NCBI GenBank assembly: GCA_001803705.1
Contig: MHDY01000185.1
Location: forward strand, 1-5,924
From: Nitrospirae bacterium GWC2_56_14
GTDB lineage: Bacteria; Nitrospirota; UBA9217
Direction of reading: 5' to 3'
Length of the DNA stretch: 5,924 nt
Positions within the stretch are counted from its first letter, which is position 1, and each line of letters opens with the position of its first letter. The position numbers and the translations under genes were made by a program. The notes beneath the pieces were generated by a model. It made no database searches. It had not been told where the DNA came from and was given only the letters and a program-made list of their open reading frames with translations. Positions 1 to 5,891 of this stretch are shown one piece after another.

Positions 1-1
1 C

Positions 2-1168
2 ATTGTGCGCGACCTTTTTCTGCGGGTGCCGAATTTCGACGTAGATATCGTGGTCGAAGGCGACGGGATCACCTTTGCGGGCCTCCTTGCCGCCAAGACC
101 GGCGGCAGGCTCAGGACACACCAGAAGTTCGGTACCGCCGTGGTCGTGCTGCCGAAAGGGCTCAAGATCGACATTGCAACCGCCCGGCTTGAGTATTACG
201 AATCTCCGGCAGCGCTGCCGACGGTCGAACTGTCTTCCATAAAAAAAGACCTTTACCGGCGGGATTTCACGATCAACACCCTTGCGGTGCGGCTGCAAAA
301 GAAACGGTTCGGCGAGCTCATTGATTTCTTCGGCGGCCTGCGTGATATCAAGGAAAAGACAATCCGGGTGCTGCACAACCTGTCCTTCGTGGAAGACCCG
401 ACCCGGGTCCTGCGGGCGATCCGGTTCGAACAGCGGTTCGATTTCCGGATCAGCAAACATACGCAGAACATGATCAAGACCGCTGTTGCCATGCGGCTTT
501 TTGACCGGCTCACGGGGGAGCGCATTTATACAGAGCTGGTGCTGATGTTCGCCGAATCGGAGCCTGTCAAAGGCTTAAAGCGCATGAAGGAGCTCGACCT
601 GCTGAAGTTCATCCACCCGTCGCTCACCATAACCCCGAACACGGAAAAGCTCTTTGACGCACTGAGCGAGACCCTTACCTGGTTCAGGCTGCTCTATCTC
701 GAAATCCCGCTGGAAAAAGGGTTCGTCTATTTTCTCGGGCTCCTCGACCGGTTGAAGGGCCCCGAGGCGGAGGAGGCGCTCGAACGGCTTGCAGCGCCGA
801 TGCGGATCCGGGAGCGGGTCCGGTTGGCACGGTCCCGCTGTCATGACGTGCTTCCTATCCTGTCGCGTGAACCGCTGCTCGCGCCGAGCCGTGTCTATGC
901 GCTGGTCCATCCCCTGGATATCGAATCGATCCTGCTCATGATGGCCAAGGCCAGACAGGAGCGGGCCAGGAAGTATATCTCCCTTTACCTTACCCATCTG
1001 CGCAGCGTCACGGTTATGCTGACGGGTGATGATCTCAAGCTTCTTGGCATCCCGCCGGGACCGCGATTCAGAACGATCCTTGCGGAGCTTCTGGATGCAA
1101 AGCTTGATGAACAGGTAAGGACGCTTGAGGACGAGAGGGAGTTTGTAAAGAGAAGGGTACGTGAATAA
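2..1168 (+). CDS. CCA tRNA nucleotidyltransferase / poly(A) polymerase family protein, 5'-truncated by the window edge
   Basis: This is a class II nucleotidyltransferase that adds CCA or A residues to RNA 3' ends in the cytoplasm. The window enters the gene inside the Gly-Gly-x-Val-Arg-Asp nucleotide-binding motif: the first full codons read I-V-R-D, so the GTG at 5 is an internal valine and not a start. Counting that valine as residue 1, the DxD metal-binding aspartates are D12 and D14 (FDVDIVVEGDG) and a third acidic residue is D56 (KIDIATAR). RRDFTINTLA lies at 85-94, EDPTRVLRAIRFEQRF at 130-145 and LTGERIYTEL at about 169-178. The C-terminal half is helical RNA-binding sequence ending in GDDLKLLGIPPGPRF, and it lacks the HD phosphohydrolase domain of E. 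coli Cca. This head and tail match the polymerase part of proteins that also carry N-terminal DHH and CBS domains, but those would lie upstream and cannot be seen. Whether it is a CCA-adding, A-adding or poly(A) enzyme cannot be decided here. Confidence 0.93.
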   Translation: MVRDLFLRVPNFDVDIVVEGDGITFAGLLAAKTGGRLRTHQKFGTAVVVLPKGLKIDIATARLEYYESPAALPTVELSSIKKDLYRRDFTINTLAVRLQKKRFGELIDFFGGLRDIKEKTIRVLHNLSFVEDPTRVLRAIRFEQRFDFRISKHTQNMIKTAVAMRLFDRLTGERIYTELVLMFAESEPVKGLKRMKELDLLKFIHPSLTITPNTEKLFDALSETLTWFRLLYLEIPLEKGFVYFLGLLDRLKGPEAEEALERLAAPMRIRERVRLARSRCHDVLPILSREPLLAPSRVYALVHPLDIESILLMMAKARQERARKYISLYLTHLRSVTVMLTGDDLKLLGIPPGPRFRTILAELLDAKLDEQVRTLEDEREFVKRRVRE

Positions 1169-1259
1169 CAGAGCTTATTACGAAGAGCTTGCTGCACTGT
1201 TGAAGCATTTCCGAAAACGAGCTCCAGGTGAATCAGCGAAAATCGCCCGGGGTTTTTGA
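1161..1259 (+). CDS. possible 32-residue small ORF or gene stub overlapping the polymerase stop
   Basis: A GTG start lies inside the last codons of the polymerase gene (gtgaataa), giving an 8-base overlap typical of translational coupling. AGAAGGG sits three bases upstream, which is close for a ribosome binding site. The predicted product begins MNNRAYYEELAALLKHF, an amphipathic helix, continues with basic residues and stops after F32. I do not recognise it. It may be a genuine tiny protein, the leftover start of a gene lost by deletion, or chance. No good coding frame continues past the TGA, which leans toward a stub or chance. Confidence 0.25.
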   Translation: MNNRAYYEELAALLKHFRKRAPGESAKIARGF

Positions 1260-1463
1260 GCATCTGCGAGGATGATCCAGAATGTTTCGCTCCAGCCGAG
1301 GCTTCAGGCTTCCCTCTCTGTTTCCCCTGAGGGCATGCTCACCGCATCCGGCATGGCAGCATCTCTTCCACTCGTTACCTCGGCCCCAAAACCCAGGGCA
1401 ATTTTGCTGGTGGTCGACCGGTCATCGTTCGTCGTACGGACTTCGTACCCTGCTGCGCAACGC
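1169..1463. other. convergent intergenic region
   Basis: This region lies between the converging polymerase (+) and CBM48 (-) genes. Apart from the 32-codon frame at its left end I see no supported gene. It contains a tandem 7-base repeat (AGGCTTC twice, 1299-1312), overlapping palindromes GGTCGACC/GACCGGTC (1412-1423), and a GTACG/CGTAC stem with a five-base loop (1434-1448) just past the CBM48 stop. None is followed by a T tract on either strand, so no intrinsic terminator is called. Confidence 0.5.
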
Positions 1464-1781
1464 TCACTGCACGGTGATGACGCTGTTGCTCGTGCCGAAG
1501 GGATTGGGAACACAGTCGGGCCGTGCAGCATCGTTGACCCACGAACCGTCCACGAAATACTTATATTCGCATTTTCCCGGAGGAAGTTTCAATTTTATCT
1601 TCCATGCGCCGTCTTTCCCTTTTTTCATCGGCATTGCCTGCGGATTCCAGTTGTTGAACTGGCCTGCGATAAAGACCTTTTTCGCGTCAGGAGCAACGAG
1701 ATTGAACTCCACTTCCTGACTGCCCGAATGTGAACTGTTGATCGATTTTTTAAGCTGTTTTACCGTATCTTTTAAGATCAT
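1464..1781 (-). CDS. stand-alone CBM48 / AMPK-beta-type glycogen-binding domain protein
   Basis: A 105-residue protein that consists almost wholly of one carbohydrate-binding module family 48 domain (residues about 22-105), the early-set fold found in branching enzymes, isoamylases and the AMPK beta subunit. The motifs are in order: VFIAGQFNNW, DGAW, LPPG, YKYFVDGSWVND and NPFGTSNSVITV. Residues matching the glycogen contacts of AMPK beta1 are all present: W45 (for W100), K74 (for K126), W81 (for W133) and N99 (for N150), so binding to an alpha-glucan is likely. There is no catalytic domain, signal peptide or membrane span. The first 21 residues are a basic, polar tail (LKDTVKQLKKSINSS). The start is fixed by AAGGAGGA (1789-1796 on the minus strand) seven bases upstream of the ATG. 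It is transcribed away from the microprotein/CheW genes and is probably monocistronic. It is likely a cytoplasmic glycogen-associated regulator or targeting protein; the partner is unknown. Confidence 0.9.
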   Translation of the reverse strand: MILKDTVKQLKKSINSSHSGSQEVEFNLVAPDAKKVFIAGQFNNWNPQAMPMKKGKDGAWKIKLKLPPGKCEYKYFVDGSWVNDAARPDCVPNPFGTSNSVITVQ

Positions 1782-2051
1782 GTGAGAATCCTCCTTGTCT
1801 CGTATAGTTGACGGCCTCGCCCTTTGTGGACAGAAAACGACAACGAGAATAAGATAGCATATTTTCTTGCCGCAGGCGGAGTTATGCGTATCATAAACAT
1901 AAAAAAGACGTCAGAATTGATATTTTTTCTCGAAAGATGAGCATGATGTTGCATTTTATGCGAGCCTCGAAGGTCATTGCCTTTCAACTTTCTCCCTTGA
2001 CCCCGTTTTCTGGCCCCTGACCGCTGCTGAACCGAAACCATATCGATGTGC

Positions 2052-2080
2052 TTGCGTTTTTGCCTGAATTGTCCTATTCT
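2052..2080 (+). promoter_or_regulatory. candidate sigma70-type promoter for the microprotein/CheW-LysM genes
   Basis: A -35 element TTGCGT (2052-2057) and a -10 element TATTCT (2075-2080) are separated by exactly 17 bases. Each matches the consensus at four of six positions. The implied transcript would start near 2087, giving a leader of about 50 bases before the microprotein ATG at 2138. No closer promoter of similar quality is visible in front of the CheW-LysM gene, so it may serve both genes. Confidence 0.45.
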
Positions 2081-2126
2081 GCTGATGGGTGATAAGGACA
2101 AAATCCATGACGTGCGCACGGTCCCC

Positions 2127-2132
2127 AAGGAG
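2127..2132 (+). promoter_or_regulatory. ribosome binding site of the membrane microprotein
   Basis: AAGGAG lies five bases upstream of the ATG at 2138. This near-ideal site is a main reason for accepting the 48-codon frame as a gene and for choosing that start. Confidence 0.7.
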
Positions 2133-2137
2133 AGATC

Positions 2138-2284
2138 ATGAACAAGGGCGGCAATAAAGAACCGGAAAAATCTGAGGACCAGGAGCAGGGCAGTGCGTTC
2201 GTGAACATCGGGAAGATCATTTTTCTCATTGCGGCGCTCGTTGCCGCGTGGTTTATTCTTGAAAAATTGATGGGCAGTAAATGA
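2138..2284 (+). CDS. 48-residue single-pass membrane microprotein
   Basis: A small open frame (ATG to TGA) with a strong ribosome binding site five bases upstream and a plausible promoter about 60 bases further up. The first 20 residues are polar and acidic (KEPEKSEDQEQG). Residues about 22-41 form one hydrophobic helix (IIFLIAALVAAWFIL), and a short EKLMGSK tail follows. There is no signal-peptidase or lipobox site, so it is probably an uncleaved inner-membrane protein. The charges do not settle its orientation. I recognise no family. Its stop is 99 bases before the CheW/LysM gene on the same strand with no clear terminator between, so co-transcription is plausible and it could assist or partner that membrane protein. 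Evidence for a real gene is good; evidence for function is positional only. Confidence 0.72.
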   Translation: MNKGGNKEPEKSEDQEQGSAFVNIGKIIFLIAALVAAWFILEKLMGSK

Positions 2285-2363
2285 CCCATGCTGTCGGGAG
2301 TCCCCTCGCCAGGTTCCTTTTACGATAAAAAAGGGTGAATCCTTAACGACGAATACTTCATAG

Positions 2364-2369
2364 AGAAGG
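2364..2369 (+). promoter_or_regulatory. weak, distant ribosome binding site before the CheW-LysM gene
   Basis: AGAAGG is the only Shine-Dalgarno-like string near the ATG at 2384, but it lies 14 bases away, beyond the usual 5-9. No alternative in-frame start is better placed. The protein aligns with CheW from its first residues (NLLLLNFNGVRYGVWED), so the ATG at 2384 is kept. Initiation may therefore be inefficient or rely on the leader structure. Confidence 0.35.
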
Positions 2370-2383
2370 TCCACACTGACCCT

Positions 2384-5200
2384 ATGCCAAATCTGCTCTT
2401 GCTCAATTTCAACGGCGTCCGTTATGGTGTGTGGGAGGACGCGGTTCCTTCTGTCATCAGCGCGGTGCCGCTCCACCACCTGCCGCTCAGCCCTGCTGTC
2501 ATCGCCGGTATTGCGATTATCGACGACCGCAGCGCGGTCATCGCGGATCTGGGCGCCTGCCTCGGCCGTACTCCCCTGGCGAATCCGCGGCAAGGAACTT
2601 TTCTCATCATCGATGCCAATGACACAATCGCCGGTTTTTGCGTTGAAGGAAAGGTAGAAGGGTTCGAATGCTCTCCTGAGCGTGTTCTGTCCCTCCCTCC
2701 CGCCGTTGCAACACCGGTTGCAGACACCTGCGCTGTACGCGGTTCATCTTTGCTACCTATCATTAATTTTGGACATCTTCACGATCGGTTGAAGCAGGGG
2801 CTCCTGGAACTTCCGTTGCCTGAACCGGGACCGCCTGCCTCCGCCTGCGACCTGTCGGGCCTGCGCAGCATCAGGGTCCTCTCGGTCGGCGATGCGCAGT
2901 TCTGCGTCAATGCCGGGGATACTGCTTATGCCGTCCTCGGAGAAGGCGGCATCGCGGCGGTCCCTGTCCTGTCGAGGCGGCTTGCCGGTGTCGCCCTGCA
3001 CAACGGTGCGGCGGTGCCGGTGATGCTGCCCGAAACGTTCCTGGGTTGCGTGAAGGCGGACAACAGGAAGGGCATTCTCCTTGCCGGACCGCAGGGGGCA
3101 CGATACGCCGTTGCTGTTGATCAGGACCTCGGGATCGTCGAGGGGACTGACCTTGCGGTGCTTGCCCTGCCGAAGCTCGCGGCCAAGCCATGGCTTCCGG
3201 CCGCTGCCATAGCAAGGGGAAAAATCTGTCTGTTCGTCGACAGCAATGTGTTCGCTGCTCCCGAAGACCTTGCCCTCGTCCAGGCGGAGAAGATGTCCTT
3301 CACTCCTTCGTCCCAGTTCCCGGCCCAGTTCCGGAAGAGCGACACCGCGGTCGTTGAGTTCTCGCTCCTGGGCACACGCCATGCCGTTCCCCAGGAGGAG
3401 ATGAAGGACGACCTCGCGTTATTACCGTTCGTCCCCGTCCCGGGGACGCCCGAGATCGTGCTGGGGATCGCGGAACTTCATGGAGAGCTGCTCCCGGTCC
3501 TGGATCTGGCAGCGCTTTTCGGGAGACGGACTCCCATCGGGAAGAAAAGCAGGATGATGCATCTCGTCAACGGGGATTTCCATGCCCTCGTGGTCACCGA
3601 TGAGGTCGCGGGCAGCCGTCAGCTCCCTGTCGGGACGCAGCGGCAAGTGCCTATTGCCCTGCCCCATCAGGTCCTGTATGGGTGCTACCTTGATGCGGGC
3701 ATGGTTAGGCTGATCCTGAACGTGGAGGCGCTGGCTGTCCATTTCGAAAAAACGGCCGTCCGCGAGCTCGTCGCCAGCCTGTCGCTGGAACTGATGGAGA
3801 CCAGTGCCTTCGAAACGGGATCAACGGCAACGATGGTGTCAACACAGCATTCCGCTGTCGCGTCCTCAGTGCCGGCGGTGCTTGAAGCAGAGCATGCTGT
3901 TGTTCAACCAATGACGGAGACAGTCTCTCAATCTGAGCTCGCTGCTCATTCCGGCGGGGATCTTGACAGGGGAACAGCGTGGGATGGACCGCTGGTTGCC
4001 CCTGCCGGCGCAGGGGACGTCGCACAGGCAGCAGTATCCGAGGAAGAGGGAGCAGGGGAGGATGCACCGGCAAAGGCCGCAGCAGAAGCTGCGGCGCGGG
4101 AACAGGCAAGGCAGCGCGTCGAAGCGGAGAAGCTCCGGGCAGAGGATGAGGCGCGGTCCCGGGCCGTTGAGCAGGCGCGCTTGAAGGCCGAAGCCGAGGC
4201 AAAGGCCATTGAAGAAAAACGGGCGCGGGAAGAAGCGGAAAAATTAAAGTCGGAAACTGAGTCCCTGGCACGCGCAGAGGCAGAAGCCAGAGCTCAGGAA
4301 GAGGCGCGCAGGAAAACAGCCGAAGAAGCAGTGAACATGGCGGCAGAGGAAGCACGGAAACAAAAAGAGGAAGAATCCCGGCGCAAGGCAGAAGACCTGG
4401 CAAAGGAGACTGCCGCTGTTGCCGCACGGCAAGCAGCAGAAGAAGCAGAACAGCGAGCCGAAGAAGCGAAAAAGCATGCGGCTGAGGAAGCAAGGACCCG
4501 TGCCGAAGCAGAAGCCGTCAAGCAAGAACGGATAATTGCAGAACAACAGGAAACCGAGAATGCACGTAAGCGGAAAGAGGACGCGGAGCGACTTGCCGCG
4601 GAACAGCTCCGAATCGCCGCAGCAGAGGCCGCGAAACGCAAAACCGACGAAGCGCAGAAACGAGAAAAAGAAGAAGCAGAAGAGCGTTCGGCGCGCGAGG
4701 CTTTGGCGAAAAGCAGGGTAATGGCGGAGCCGCGGCCTGAACCGCTGTTTTCCCCGGAATCCGAACCCGGACACGGGGAAGTTCGGCCAGTAGCACGGAA
4801 AAGCAGAAAGTACGTTGGCATTGCGGCCCTGATCGCGATTTTACTGATACTCCTCTTCTCCGTTGTCAACATGCTCAAACGGCCGGACCCGCAGGTGTCC
4901 AGGCCGGAAAAGACAGAGAACCAAGCGGCGACTCAGAAGCGCGCGCCGCAGTCCGAAAAGGCCCCCCCCCTCTACCTTGCTGTGCCTTCGGGCGGCACCC
5001 TGTCCGCACCCTTCGTATATACGGTGGTGAAAGGCGACAATCTCTGGAACATTGCGAAGCGGTTCACCGGGAACCCGTTCAACTACCCCCGCGTTGCCAG
5101 GGATAACAGCTTAGCCACTCCCGATCTCATCTTCCCGGGACAGACGATACGCCTGCTGCCGCAAACTGCAGCCGGACCGCGCGGGGCCGCTTCACGTTGA
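2384..5200 (+). CDS. triple-CheW, coiled-coil, transmembrane, LysM fusion protein (putative wall-anchored chemosensory scaffold)
   Basis: A 938-residue multidomain protein. Residues 3-140 form a CheW-like domain (LNFNGVRYGVWEDAV, then VIAGIAIIDDRSAVIADL, then SSLLPIINF). Residues about 160-298 are a second, diverged CheW copy (RLAGVALHNGAAVPVMLPE, ending GKICLFVDSNVF). Residues about 320-455 are a third and best-preserved copy (VLGIAELHGELLPVLDLAALFG, ending MVRLILNVEAL). Residues 456-562 are a low-complexity linker. Residues 563-782 have no Gly, Pro, Cys or aromatic residue and are rich in Ala, Glu, Lys and Arg, so they form a long coiled coil or single helix. Residues 810-831 are one membrane span (YVGIAALIAILLILLFSVV). 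The basic RKSRK just before it puts the N-terminus in the cytoplasm by the positive-inside rule. Residues 832-876 are a Pro/Lys/Gln-rich spacer, and 877-926 are a LysM peptidoglycan-binding domain (YTVVKGDNLWNIAKRF, ARDNS, IFPGQTIRLLP). CheW domains bridge CheA and receptors, so the likely role is anchoring a chemosensory array or related kinase complex to the cell wall. No CheA, CheY or receptor gene is in view. I know of no named family with this order. The domain calls are strong; the role is inferred. Confidence 0.9.
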   Translation: MPNLLLLNFNGVRYGVWEDAVPSVISAVPLHHLPLSPAVIAGIAIIDDRSAVIADLGACLGRTPLANPRQGTFLIIDANDTIAGFCVEGKVEGFECSPERVLSLPPAVATPVADTCAVRGSSLLPIINFGHLHDRLKQGLLELPLPEPGPPASACDLSGLRSIRVLSVGDAQFCVNAGDTAYAVLGEGGIAAVPVLSRRLAGVALHNGAAVPVMLPETFLGCVKADNRKGILLAGPQGARYAVAVDQDLGIVEGTDLAVLALPKLAAKPWLPAAAIARGKICLFVDSNVFAAPEDLALVQAEKMSFTPSSQFPAQFRKSDTAVVEFSLLGTRHAVPQEEMKDDLALLPFVPVPGTPEIVLGIAELHGELLPVLDLAALFGRRTPIGKKSRMMHLVNGDFHALVVTDEVAGSRQLPVGTQRQVPIALPHQVLYGCYLDAGMVRLILNVEALAVHFEKTAVRELVASLSLELMETSAFETGSTATMVSTQHSAVASSVPAVLEAEHAVVQPMTETVSQSELAAHSGGDLDRGTAWDGPLVAPAGAGDVAQAAVSEEEGAGEDAPAKAAAEAAAREQARQRVEAEKLRAEDEARSRAVEQARLKAEAEAKAIEEKRAREEAEKLKSETESLARAEAEARAQEEARRKTAEEAVNMAAEEARKQKEEESRRKAEDLAKETAAVAARQAAEEAEQRAEEAKKHAAEEARTRAEAEAVKQERIIAEQQETENARKRKEDAERLAAEQLRIAAAEAAKRKTDEAQKREKEEAEERSAREALAKSRVMAEPRPEPLFSPESEPGHGEVRPVARKSRKYVGIAALIAILLILLFSVVNMLKRPDPQVSRPEKTENQAATQKRAPQSEKAPPLYLAVPSGGTLSAPFVYTVVKGDNLWNIAKRFTGNPFNYPRVARDNSLATPDLIFPGQTIRLLPQTAAGPRGAASR
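4070..4729 (+). repeat. low-complexity Ala/Glu/Lys/Arg-coding tract (long cytoplasmic helix)
   Basis: This encodes residues 563-782 of the CheW-LysM protein. The coding strand is purine-rich with many near-repeats of AEEA, AEAEA and EEARK units; for example GAAGAAGCAG recurs at 4322, near 4440 and near 4672. The repeats are imperfect and in frame, which is typical of TolA-like helical rods. The same bias opens long spurious frames on the other strand. A straight helix of 220 residues would be roughly 33 nm long at 0.15 nm per residue. Confidence 0.8.
4962..4970 (+). repeat. C9 homopolymer between the transmembrane and LysM coding segments
   Basis: Nine consecutive cytosines encode part of Ala-Pro-Pro-Leu at residues 860-863, about 30 residues after the membrane span and 14 before the LysM domain. 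With nine Cs the LysM frame is open. Loss or gain of one base would keep the CheW domains, rod and membrane span but lose the LysM domain. Confidence 0.85.
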
Positions 5201-5327
5201 CCGCGTCATTTTACTGCCGTCCATTCCTCCTTGCATAAAGACAACCGCTCCGGGATGGAATGAAAGGGTTCTTTGCGGGATTGAAAGCAGTATGCCGATA
5301 TTCGGTTAAAAGAAGAAGGAGCGAACC
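5201..5327. other. short intergenic region before the hydrolase gene
   Basis: These 127 bases hold the hydrolase ribosome binding site (AAGGAG, 5316-5321). An inverted pair CATTCC/GGAATG (5222-5227 and 5257-5262) has a 29-base loop and no T tract, so it is not called a terminator. TTGAAA at 5281-5286 could be a -35 element, but the hexamer 17 bases on (GGTTAA) is a poor -10. Whether the hydrolase has its own promoter or is read through from the CheW-LysM gene is open. Confidence 0.45.
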
Positions 5328-5891
5328 ATGATCTACGAACACGAGATCAACGGTGTAAAACTGCGGACCGGCGACATCATCTGCACCCATGACGGCGGCG
5401 AGCCGATCCTCGTAGGCCAGTTCTGGCGCTTTGTCGGGAACTTGGTGCCGGGCGATGTGGACCATGTTGCAATCTACGTGGGGCCGGGAGGCCGGTGCGT
5501 CGAGGCGGGGGTCAAGGGGGTCATTGCGTACGATGTCGGGTGCAATACGTGGGATTCGGTAAAGCTGCAAGATCAGCGCGGGCCTGTGGCGGACAGTTTT
5601 TACGGGGCTTCCTTCCCGGTGGAAGGAAGCGGCTTGCCGGAGGGCAGAAAAACGGCGGTCCGCGAGAATGTTGCCGCATACTGTCTCGCGCAGCTTGGTA
5701 AACACTACAATTTGAATTTTCTGAATTCGAAGACGGAAGACAGCTTTTACTGCAGCCAGCTGGCCTATATGGCCTATTTGAAGAACGGCATCGATCTGAA
5801 CACGGACCTGGGGGTGCCGCACCTGCCGGGTTCGCACAGTATAATTTTCCCGCAGGAGCTCTGGAGCGGGAGTGTGAACAAACGGGCCTGA
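5328..5891 (+). CDS. YiiX-like permuted NlpC/P60 (papain-fold) cysteine hydrolase
   Basis: A 187-residue protein with the circularly permuted NlpC/P60 arrangement seen in YiiX/YaeF-type (peptidase C92-like) and LRAT-like proteins, where the catalytic His precedes the Cys. The motif LRTGDIICT opens the domain. DHVAIYVG supplies the probable catalytic H46, RCVEAGVKGVIAYDV supplies the polar third residue E59, and FYCSQLAYMAY supplies the nucleophile C142 at the start of a helix. A late segment (LPGSHSIIFPQEL) is usual in these proteins. The family hydrolyses or transfers amide or acyl bonds; the substrate cannot be read from the sequence. There is no signal peptide, lipobox or membrane span, so it is predicted cytoplasmic, unlike the secreted wall hydrolases of the wider clan. 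The ATG is supported by AAGGAG six bases upstream. It lies 127 bases after the CheW-LysM gene on the same strand, so any shared peptidoglycan theme is suggestive only. Confidence 0.85.
   Translation: MIYEHEINGVKLRTGDIICTHDGGEPILVGQFWRFVGNLVPGDVDHVAIYVGPGGRCVEAGVKGVIAYDVGCNTWDSVKLQDQRGPVADSFYGASFPVEGSGLPEGRKTAVRENVAAYCLAQLGKHYNLNFLNSKTEDSFYCSQLAYMAYLKNGIDLNTDLGVPHLPGSHSIIFPQELWSGSVNKRA

Larger units (their letters stand above)
1782..2137. other. divergent intergenic region, no gene seen
   Basis: About 356 AT-richer bases separate the CBM48 gene (leftward) from the microprotein gene (rightward). The right end holds a sigma70-like promoter (2052-2080) and the microprotein ribosome binding site. 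The left end holds the CBM48 ribosome binding site. A perfect short inverted repeat GCAT-TTT-ATGC lies at 1951-1961, and TTGATA occurs at about 1918 without a well-spaced -10. No convincing promoter for the leftward gene could be picked. A 27-codon ATG frame at 1937-2020 has no ribosome binding site and is not called. Confidence 0.55.

Noticed and set aside
575..997. 140-codon minus-strand frame inside the polymerase gene
   Set aside because: It is antisense to well-conserved polymerase sequence and has no recognisable family pattern.
1240..1258. CCCGGGG followed by TTTTT after the polymerase gene, considered as an intrinsic terminator
   Set aside because: The GC palindrome has no room for a loop, and the flanking A and T runs do not form a convincing longer stem.
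1434..1448. GTACG/CGTAC hairpin past the CBM48 stop, considered as a terminator
   Set aside because: It has only five pairs and no T tract on either strand.
1272..1733. Two plus-strand frames of 145-153 codons over the CBM48 gene
   Set aside because: They are antisense to a gene with a clear CBM48 pattern and a strong ribosome binding site, and their own translations match nothing recognisable.
1937..2020. 27-codon plus-strand ATG frame in the divergent intergenic region
   Set aside because: It has no ribosome binding site, is very short and contains no recognisable segment.
2316..2334. CCTTTT/AAAAGG inverted repeat between the microprotein and CheW-LysM genes, considered as a terminator
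   Set aside because: The stem is AT-rich and six pairs long, with no following T tract, so it is unlikely to stop transcription.
1778..2593. 271-codon frame on the minus strand
   Set aside because: It runs antisense through the CheW start, the microprotein and the intergenic region, and ends over the CBM48 ribosome binding site. The translation is Arg/Ser/His-rich with no domain pattern.
2753..3382. 209-codon minus-strand frame opposite CheW copies 1 to 3
   Set aside because: It is antisense to clear CheW motifs, and its composition is typical of a GC-rich shadow frame.
3705..4878. Several long minus-strand frames (262, 176 and 194 codons) opposite the helical rod
   Set aside because: They are the antisense of a purine-rich Ala/Glu/Lys/Arg tract, which removes stops and yields Leu/Phe/Ser/Arg-rich nonsense. 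The plus-strand protein has clear flanking domains.
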